This document shows positions 1 to 5,227 of a stretch of 6,672 nt of DNA, one piece after another (within the stretch, counting starts at the first letter, position 1; the number at the start of each line of letters is the position of its first letter). This stretch comes from Anaeromyxobacteraceae bacterium. Lineage in GTDB: Bacteria > Myxococcota > Myxococcia > Myxococcales > Anaeromyxobacteraceae. The position numbers and the translations under genes are program-made. The stretch covers positions 1 to 6,672 of the forward strand of contig DAIEMM010000171.1 in the NCBI GenBank assembly GCA_027349605.1, in the 5' to 3' direction. The notes beneath the pieces are model-generated. The model was given only the letters and a program-made list of their open reading frames with translations. It was not told the origin of the DNA and ran no database searches.

Positions 1-573
1 GGGGACGCGGCGCTCGCCGACGACCTCTCCCAGGAGACCTTCGTCCGGGCGTGGAAGGGGCTGAGGAGCTGGCGGGGTGGCGCGCGCTTCTCGACCTGGC
101 GCTACCGCATCGCCGTGAACGCCTGGCTCTCCCAGGCACGACGGATGCCGTTCCCCGCGATCGACGAGGCCGGGGTCCAGGCACCCGCCGACGGCCCGGT
201 GGACGCGCGTCGCGACCTGGAACGGGCGTTCGCCTTCCTGCGCCCCGAGGAGCGGCTGGCGCTGGCGCTGGCCTGTGCCCAGGACCTCACCCACGAGGAG
301 GCCGCCGAGGCGGCTGGCTGGCCCGTGGGAACGCTCGAGTCCCACCTGCTGCGGGCGGCACGCGAATGGCGCGTACCCCGAACACGGCGAACGTCCGCCG
401 ACGTCCGTAAGGGGCCTTTCCGCGCGGTCCCGGCGCGATTCGGGCCTGAAATCCTGGCCTCCGGCGCGAATTGCCCGCGGGCATGGCGGATGCACATCGA
501 CCCCGGTGCAACGGCCGAAGCCGGGATGCTGGACGGGAATCGCATGGGCGGGAAGCGGGGGAAGCGATCATGA
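1..573 (+). CDS. ECF-type RNA polymerase sigma factor, 5' end missing
   Basis: The reading frame is open from base 1 to the TGA at 571-573, giving 190 visible residues; the N-terminus lies left of the window. Visible residues 2-44 match sigma region 2.2-2.4: a DDLSQETFVRAW core followed by the FSTWRYRIAVNAWLS helix that in this family contacts the -10 element. After a short linker (about 45-72), residues 73-124 match region 4: LRPEERLALALA, then the helix-turn-helix LTHEEAAEAAGWPVGTLESH and LLRAAREWR, which would contact the -35 element. Known family role: directing core RNA polymerase to a small regulon, often envelope or stress genes. The gene runs into the sugar transferase through an ATGA overlap, so the two are probably co-transcribed. 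About 65 residues beyond region 4 match no sigma domain I recognise and have weaker codon bias. No anti-sigma gene is visible. Class assignment is good; the exact ECF group and the true C-terminus are unsure. Confidence 0.85.
   Translation, partial: GDAALADDLSQETFVRAWKGLRSWRGGARFSTWRYRIAVNAWLSQARRMPFPAIDEAGVQAPADGPVDARRDLERAFAFLRPEERLALALACAQDLTHEEAAEAAGWPVGTLESHLLRAAREWRVPRTRRTSADVRKGPFRAVPARFGPEILASGANCPRAWRMHIDPGATAEAGMLDGNRMGGKRGKRS
379..573 (+). other. Atypical 3' tail of the sigma factor frame / leader of the sugar transferase
   Basis: This stretch follows sigma region 4 and stays open in the sigma frame, but it looks less like coding sequence. Counting by hand, 16 of its 64 sense codons end in A or T, against 12 of the 126 codons before it. 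The translation is rich in Arg, Pro and Gly with no domain I recognise. It contains a 7-bp direct repeat ACGTCCG at 391-397 and 401-407 (10-bp period) and a perfect 12-bp palindrome TGCCCGCGGGCA at 472-483. It may be a genuine but unconserved C-terminal extension, or a former intergenic leader now read through after loss of an earlier stop. I cannot identify a convincing promoter in it. Confidence 0.4.
550..566 (+). promoter_or_regulatory. Duplicated purine-rich ribosome binding site of the sugar transferase
   Basis: GGGAAGCG occurs twice, at 550-557 and 559-566, just before the ATG at 570. The second copy lies within a GGGGGAAG run at 557-564 that ends five bases before the start codon, a normal Shine-Dalgarno spacing. 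This supports ATG 570 over the upstream in-frame ATGs at 471 and later, whose translated segment is Arg-rich and resembles nothing in the family. Confidence 0.5.
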
Positions 574-1964
574 GAAGTCGAATCGACGACGGCAGGGTCC
601 GGATCCTCGACATCGCGTGCCTGGTGCTGGCGATCCCGGTGGCCCGCTGGGCGCAGACGATCCCGCCTCACCCCGACCCCCTCCTGCCGTTCGCCGGGTA
701 CGTACCCTTCCTCGGCGCCACGCTGCTGCTCTGGCTCGCCGCGACCTGGTTCTTCCAGCTGTACGTGAGCTTCCGGACGCGCTCCGTCTGGCCGGAGGTC
801 GGCCGCATCGTCAAGGCACTCCTCGCCGTCGCCGTCGTTCACGGTGCGGCCATCTACTTCCTGCGCCTGCCCGGGGAGGTGTCGCGCGTCTCCTTCACGG
901 CCTTCTTCGCGACGGCCCTCGTGCTCCTCGCCGGCAACCGGTTCCTCCTGCGCGCCGCCGTGCGCCGGGCTCGCCGCGGAGGCCTCAACAGTCGCGTGTT
1001 CGCGGTGGTGGGGTCGGGCGACCTGGCGCACGACGTCGTCTCGACCGTGGCCGACCATCCCGAGTGGGGGCTCGTGTTCGCGGGGCACATCGTCGAGGAC
1101 GGGGCCAGCGTGGCGCCGGAGGTTCTCCTCGGCTCGGTGTCGCAGATCGGCCAGATCCTCGACGACAACGTCATCGACGAGGTGATCTTCGCGGTCCCTC
1201 GCGACCGCCTCACCTCGGTGCAGGAGGCCTTCCTGAACTGCCAGGAACGCGGCGCCGCCCCGCGCGTCTGCCTCGACCTCTTCGAGGTGGACGGCGCCCG
1301 GGCCGTGCTGGGGGACCTCGACGGGCTCCCCATGCTCTCGTTCTCCCGCGCGCCGACCGACGAGGTCGCGCTCCTCCTCAAGCGCGCCTTCGACGTGGTC
1401 TCGAGCTCGGCGGCGCTGGTCCTCTTCTCCCCGGTGATCCTCGCCACCGCGATCGCGGTGAAGCTCGAGTCCCCCGGTCCGGTCTTCTTCCGGCAGGTCC
1501 GGGTCGGAAAGAACGGCCGCCCGTTCCGGATTGTCAAGTTCCGGAGTATGCGCGCGGACGCCGAGGACCAGCTCGCGTCGCTCCGGCTGCAGAACGAGGC
1601 CTCGGGCCCGGTCTTCAAGATGAGGAAGGACCCGCGGGTCACCCGCGTGGGCGCCTTCATCCGCAGGACCTCGATCGACGAGCTGCCCCAGTTCCTGAAC
1701 GTCCTCTCCGGCGAGATGAGCGTCGTCGGCCCCCGGCCCCCGGTGCCCGCCGAGGTGCGTCAGTACGAGCGCTGGCAGCGGCGCCGCCTGAGCGTGAAGC
1801 CCGGGATCACCTGCACCTGGCAGGTGAGCGGACGGTCGGACGTCAGCTTCGACCGCTGGATGGAGCTCGACCTCGCCTACATCGATTCCTGGTCGTTCTG
1901 GCAGGACGTCCGGATCTGCTTCAAGACCATTCCCGCCGTCCTGAGCTCACGCGGCGCCCGCTGA
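570..1964 (+). CDS. Exopolysaccharide polyprenyl-phosphate sugar phosphotransferase (initiating enzyme)
   Basis: A 464-residue membrane protein, the usual length for the WbaP/WcaJ-type polyisoprenyl-phosphate hexose-1-phosphate transferases. The family moves a sugar phosphate from a UDP-sugar to undecaprenyl phosphate on the inner face of the cytoplasmic membrane, the first step of exopolysaccharide or O-antigen assembly. About four hydrophobic segments fall at residues 11-30, 43-66, 82-100 and 108-126. A Rossmann-like CoA_binding_3 domain follows from about 141 (VFAVVGSGDLAHDVV) to 250. The catalytic domain begins at KRAFDV (271-276) with a membrane segment at 277-296. It then shows SPGPVFFRQVRVGKNG, FRIVKFRSM and KDPRVTRVGAFIRRTS, the Asp370-Glu371 pair that corresponds to the catalytic DE dyad known from PglC, SVVGPRPP (384-391) and KPGITCTWQVSGRS. 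All key motifs are intact. Start ATG 570 is chosen for its ribosome binding site and the ATGA overlap with the sigma gene. The sugar specificity cannot be read from sequence. Confidence 0.93.
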   Translation: MRSRIDDGRVRILDIACLVLAIPVARWAQTIPPHPDPLLPFAGYVPFLGATLLLWLAATWFFQLYVSFRTRSVWPEVGRIVKALLAVAVVHGAAIYFLRLPGEVSRVSFTAFFATALVLLAGNRFLLRAAVRRARRGGLNSRVFAVVGSGDLAHDVVSTVADHPEWGLVFAGHIVEDGASVAPEVLLGSVSQIGQILDDNVIDEVIFAVPRDRLTSVQEAFLNCQERGAAPRVCLDLFEVDGARAVLGDLDGLPMLSFSRAPTDEVALLLKRAFDVVSSSAALVLFSPVILATAIAVKLESPGPVFFRQVRVGKNGRPFRIVKFRSMRADAEDQLASLRLQNEASGPVFKMRKDPRVTRVGAFIRRTSIDELPQFLNVLSGEMSVVGPRPPVPAEVRQYERWQRRRLSVKPGITCTWQVSGRSDVSFDRWMELDLAYIDSWSFWQDVRICFKTIPAVLSSRGAR

Positions 1965-3944
1965 CCCGGATTCCCGGGCGGGAGGGAGCCGGACGCGCAC
2001 GGTGGTCCCGCGCCCCTCCTCGCTCGTCACGTCGATGGCGCCGCCCAGGCCGGTCACGATCCCGTGGCAAACCGAGAGGCCGAGCCCCGCCCCGCCTCCC
2101 ACCGGCCGCGTGGAGAAGAACGGCTCGAAGATCCGCGCGCGCGCCGAAGCCGGGATGCCGCTCCCGGAGTCGGCCACCTCGATGGACGCCCACCCCTGGT
2201 CGTCGGCCCCGGAGGAGACGCGGACGGAATGGGTGGCGGGCGAGCCCTCCGGAGTGGACTGGGCGGCGTTCACGAGCAGGTGCAGCATCACCTGGCCGAT
2301 CTGCCCCTGTCCGGCGAGGACCAGCGGGCAGGGATCGAGGCGGAGCTCCAGCCCGGAGCGCCGGTGGATCTCGGCCTGCGCGAGGTTGAGCGCCGAGCGG
2401 ATCTCCAGGACGGGGTCGACCTCGATCCGGTGTCCGCCGGGGGGACGGGCCACGAAGCGCAGGTCGCGCACGATGTCGCGCACCCGCCGCGCTCCCAGCG
2501 AGGCCTCGGCGGCGGCCTCCTCGGCCTCCTTCACCTCGGGGTGGAGCCCGCGGAGCTTGGACAGGGTCTCCTCGAGGAAGGCCAGGTTGGACGTGACGTA
2601 GGTGAGCGGGTTGTTGATCTCGTGCGCGACCCCGGCGGCCAGCGTTCCCACCGCGGCGAGCCTCTGGTCCTCCTCGGCGCGGCGCCGATCGGAGAGGTCG
2701 CGCCCCGACCAGGCGAGGAACTCCGCCCCGTCGAAGGCGAGAAAGGCCAGGTGCACCTCGACGGGGGGACGGCGCCCCGCCGCGTCCGTGAGCACGGTCT
2801 CGTAGCGCGAGGCGCCGCTCGCGCGCAGCGTCCGCCATCCGTCCGGACCGAGCCGTCCGGCCAGCGCCGGATCGACGGCGCCGATGTCCCCTTCCAGCAG
2901 GTCGGCGACGCTGCGGCCGAGCAGCCGGCCGGCGGCCTCGCTGGCGAGGACGATGCGCCCGGCCGGCCCGGAGACGAGGGTTGCCTCGGCTCCCTGGTCG
3001 AGGGCGTAGCGGGCGAGGCGGAGCTTCTGCTCGGTGCGCGCGATGCTCGCGACATCGGTGGCGAGGACCAGCGCCGTCGCGATGGCGAGCGCGAGGTAGA
3101 GCTGGAGCCGGATCGAGTCGGGCGCCAGCGCCGAGGCACCCCCGAGACGGGCCGCCCAGGCGCTGGCCCAGGAGCCTGCCGCGGCCAGGATCGTGCCGGA
3201 GGCGGTGGCGCCGCGCGGGCCGAACCGGAGCGCCGCCCAGACGAAGAGCGGGAGCACGAGGTGCTCGTCGGAGAGGATGCCCGCCGGCGCCTGGTGGAAG
3301 ATGATCCAGCTGACGGCGAGCGCGGCCAGGAGCAGCGCCGCGAACTCCCACGGGCGCTGCCGGACGGGGTTGGGCTCGGCTCCGTCGGGCACGCCCCAGG
3401 CCAGGATCAACGGCGTCACGACCAGGATTCCGAGCGCGTCGCCCACCCACCAGTCCGCTGCCGCCCCGGGGAACGGGACCCGGTGGACGATGGTCACGGC
3501 GGCGCCGCCGATCCCTGCGGCGACGGCCGCCGCGCCCAGGCCCAGGGCCACCACCGCCAGGAGGTCGCGCAGCCGCCACATCCGCGGGCGGCCACCGAGC
3601 GCGCGCCGGACGAGGACGGCGGCGAGGGTCGCCTCGGTCAGGTCCGCGACCGCCCCGGCCCCGGCCAGGGCGGGGTTCCGACCGATGAGCGCGGAACCGA
3701 TCAGGTCGCCGACGAAGGCGGCCAGGAGGAAGCCCGGCCAGGCGGGCGGCTCGACCAGCAGCAGGACCCCCACGAAGAGCCCGGCGGCCGGCCAGAAGGT
3801 GGAGAACTCGCTGGCCTGGTTGGTCAGCCAGTCGGCGCCCAGGGCGAGGGCCAGGTAGGCCAGCCCGAATCCGAGCCACGCGGCCCAGGGTGTCCGTGTC
3901 GCGTCCGCGCCCGTGGCCTTCCCGCCGGTCAAGTCCGTCGACAC
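1947..3944 (-). CDS. MASE1-PAS sensor histidine kinase
   Basis: A 665-residue membrane sensor kinase. Residues about 20-300 form a MASE1-like integral membrane sensor with roughly eight to ten hydrophobic segments, including the typical STFWPAAGLFVGVLLL stretch (48-63). A PAS domain follows at about 310-425 (RYALDQGAEATLVSGPAGRI). The HisKA helix carries the phosphoacceptor His441 in GVAHEINNPLTY, the HEINNPL form of NtrB-like kinases. The ATPase domain shows the N box (QVMLHLLVNAAQS, Asn559), G1 (DSGSG, 592-596), the F box (IFEPFFSTR) and G2 (GGGAGLGLS, 616-624), so it should be active. No receiver domain is attached and no response regulator is in the window, so its output is unknown; MASE1 ligands are also generally undefined. 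The GTG start at 3942-3944 is the only early in-frame start before a TAG at 3969-3971, although no good Shine-Dalgarno precedes it. It is divergent from the acyltransferase and overlaps the sugar transferase end by 18 bp. Confidence 0.92.
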   Translation of the reverse strand: MSTDLTGGKATGADATRTPWAAWLGFGLAYLALALGADWLTNQASEFSTFWPAAGLFVGVLLLVEPPAWPGFLLAAFVGDLIGSALIGRNPALAGAGAVADLTEATLAAVLVRRALGGRPRMWRLRDLLAVVALGLGAAAVAAGIGGAAVTIVHRVPFPGAAADWWVGDALGILVVTPLILAWGVPDGAEPNPVRQRPWEFAALLLAALAVSWIIFHQAPAGILSDEHLVLPLFVWAALRFGPRGATASGTILAAAGSWASAWAARLGGASALAPDSIRLQLYLALAIATALVLATDVASIARTEQKLRLARYALDQGAEATLVSGPAGRIVLASEAAGRLLGRSVADLLEGDIGAVDPALAGRLGPDGWRTLRASGASRYETVLTDAAGRRPPVEVHLAFLAFDGAEFLAWSGRDLSDRRRAEEDQRLAAVGTLAAGVAHEINNPLTYVTSNLAFLEETLSKLRGLHPEVKEAEEAAAEASLGARRVRDIVRDLRFVARPPGGHRIEVDPVLEIRSALNLAQAEIHRRSGLELRLDPCPLVLAGQGQIGQVMLHLLVNAAQSTPEGSPATHSVRVSSGADDQGWASIEVADSGSGIPASARARIFEPFFSTRPVGGGAGLGLSVCHGIVTGLGGAIDVTSEEGRGTTVRVRLPPARESGSAGAA

Positions 3945-3985
3945 TAGACCACGCGGTGGGTCCCTGGACTAGGATTCGGCCCCCC
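3945..3985. promoter_or_regulatory. 41-bp divergent intergenic region with two short inverted repeats
   Basis: This is the only true gap between genes in the window, lying between the GTG starts of the leftward kinase and the rightward acyltransferase. It holds CCAC-gcg-GTGG at 3949-3959 and, directly next to it, GTCC-ct-GGAC at 3960-3969. These two repeats are bracketed by CTAG at 3944-3947 and 3969-3972. AGGA at 3971-3974 could serve as the ribosome binding site of the acyltransferase. I see no strong -35/-10 pair; TAGGAT at 3970-3975 is at best a weak -10. In so short a space, promoters for either gene must overlap this region or lie inside the opposite gene. A regulator acting on both genes is possible but only inferred. 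Confidence 0.4.
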
Positions 3986-5227
3986 GTGAAGGAACGACCG
4001 CCCTCCAGCCCCCCGGCTCCCGGGACCCACCATGCCGCGCTCGACGGGCTCCGCGGCGTCGCCGTGCTGATGGTCCTCGCCTTCCACTTCCTGCACGTGG
4101 ACGGCCAGGGCGGGACCGTCGAGGGCGCGCTCCTGTCGGTCAGCCGGGCCGGGTGGGCCGGCGTGGACCTGTTCTTCGTGCTCTCCGGCTTCCTCATCAC
4201 CGGCATCCTCCTCGACGCGCGGGGTGGCCCGGGCTACTTCCGGGCCTTCTACGCCCGGCGCGTGCTGCGGATCTTCCCCCTCTACTACGCGTACCTGGCG
4301 GTGCTCTTCCTGGTCCTGCCCCTGTTCCTTCCTTCACTCGACGTGAAGCCGGAGACCCAGGGCTGGCTCTGGGCCTACCTGGGCAACGTGCTCTTCGCGC
4401 GCGAGGGGGGATTCCAGGCGAGTCCCTACACCGGCCACTTCTGGTCGCTCGCGGTGGAGGAGCAGTTCTACCTGGCCTGGCCCCTGCTGGTCTGGATGCT
4501 CCCGCGGAGGCGGCTCGCGGCCGTCTGCCTGGGGCTCGTGGTGGCGGCGTTCGCGCTGCGCCTGGGCATCCACCGCACCACCTTCAACTCCACGGCCGCC
4601 TACGTCCTCACCCCGGCCCGCATGGACGCGCTGGCCCTGGGGGCGCTCGTCGCCATCGCGGCCCGGGAGCCGGCCTGGTGGCCCCGGGTCCGGAGCGGGG
4701 CACCGTGGGTCCTCTGGCTCTCCGCCGCGGCGGTGGCCGCGGTCTGGATCCACCAGGGCGGGTTCTTCGGCGGGGACCCGGTGGTGCAGGTCTGGGCCTT
4801 CGGGCCGCTCGCCGCCGGGTTCGCGGCGCTGCTCGTCCTGGCCCTCGAGGCCCGCCCGTCCGGGCTCTCCTGGGCGCTGGACCGGCCCGCGCTGCGCGGC
4901 GCCGGGAAGTACAGCTACGGCCTCTACGTGCTGCACTACCCGATCTTCCTGGCGCTGGAGGCGGCCGGGTTCACCTCGCTCGCCCTGGCCGGCGTCCTGG
5001 GGAGCCGGATCGCCGGGATGGCGGCCTTCGCCGCCGCGTCCGGGGCCGCCACCTTCGCGGCCGCGCTCCTCTCCTGGAACCTCCTCGAGAAGCCCTTCCT
5101 GCGCTGGAAGGAGCTCGTCGCCATGCCTACCCCCGCACCAGGCGCCGCCAGACCCAGACCTCCGCCGGCGGGGCGTCGCCGCGCTGCACCACGAGCCGCA
5201 CCCGGGTGTCCTCCGGACCGCGGATGA
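3986..5227 (+). CDS. Membrane acyltransferase of the acyltransferase-3 (OafA/NodX) family
   Basis: A 413-residue polytopic membrane protein with about ten hydrophobic segments. Family members transfer an acyl group, commonly acetyl, to extracytoplasmic sugars, polysaccharides or lipids. Recognisable motifs in order are: ALDGLRGVAVLMVLAFHF (18-35) with the conserved His34, GWAGVDLFFVLSGFLITGIL (56-75), FYARRVLRIFPLYY (88-101) with the conserved Arg residues, GHFWSLAVEEQFYLAWPLL (150-168), PARMDALALGALVA, and the C-terminal SYGLYVLHYPI (310-320). The core ends at LLSWNLLEKPFLRWKE (361-376). A Pro/Arg/Ala-rich tail of about 37 residues then runs antisense to the 3' end of the next gene and is probably not functional. 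The start is GTG 3986, with AGGA 11 bases upstream; an upstream extension to 3890 would lie wholly in the antisense of the kinase gene. The substrate is unknown, though exopolysaccharide is plausible given the priming transferase nearby. Confidence 0.92.
   Translation: MKERPPSSPPAPGTHHAALDGLRGVAVLMVLAFHFLHVDGQGGTVEGALLSVSRAGWAGVDLFFVLSGFLITGILLDARGGPGYFRAFYARRVLRIFPLYYAYLAVLFLVLPLFLPSLDVKPETQGWLWAYLGNVLFAREGGFQASPYTGHFWSLAVEEQFYLAWPLLVWMLPRRRLAAVCLGLVVAAFALRLGIHRTTFNSTAAYVLTPARMDALALGALVAIAAREPAWWPRVRSGAPWVLWLSAAAVAAVWIHQGGFFGGDPVVQVWAFGPLAAGFAALLVLALEARPSGLSWALDRPALRGAGKYSYGLYVLHYPIFLALEAAGFTSLALAGVLGSRIAGMAAFAAASGAATFAAALLSWNLLEKPFLRWKELVAMPTPAPGAARPRPPPAGRRRAAPRAAPGCPPDRG

Noticed and set aside
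402..418. AAGG-gg-CCTT as a terminator hairpin after sigma region 4
   Set aside because: The stem is four base pairs with a two-base loop and no following T run, too weak for an intrinsic terminator.
429..480. Sigma-54-like promoter (TGG...TTGC) before the transferase
   Set aside because: The GG and GC elements are about 15 bases apart, whereas a -24/-12 promoter needs about 10.
472..483. Perfect 12-bp palindrome TGCCCGCGGGCA upstream of the transferase as an operator
   Set aside because: All but two of its bases are G or C, and a few palindromes of this size are expected by chance in a window of this length and composition; nothing else supports a binding site.
275..2389. A 704-codon plus-strand frame over the sigma factor and sugar transferase
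   Set aside because: It is the out-of-frame reading of genes with intact motifs in another frame. The product is Arg/Pro/Gly-rich with no domain; long open frames are expected at this GC content.
2064..3947. A 627-codon plus-strand frame antisense to the kinase
   Set aside because: It mirrors the kinase codons through GC skew at third positions and has no domain, no ribosome binding site and no start context.
1921..4206. A 761-codon minus-strand frame longer than the kinase gene itself
   Set aside because: It is offset from the kinase frame, which has full MASE1, PAS, HisKA and HATPase motifs. The longer frame translates to Arg/Gly-rich low complexity.
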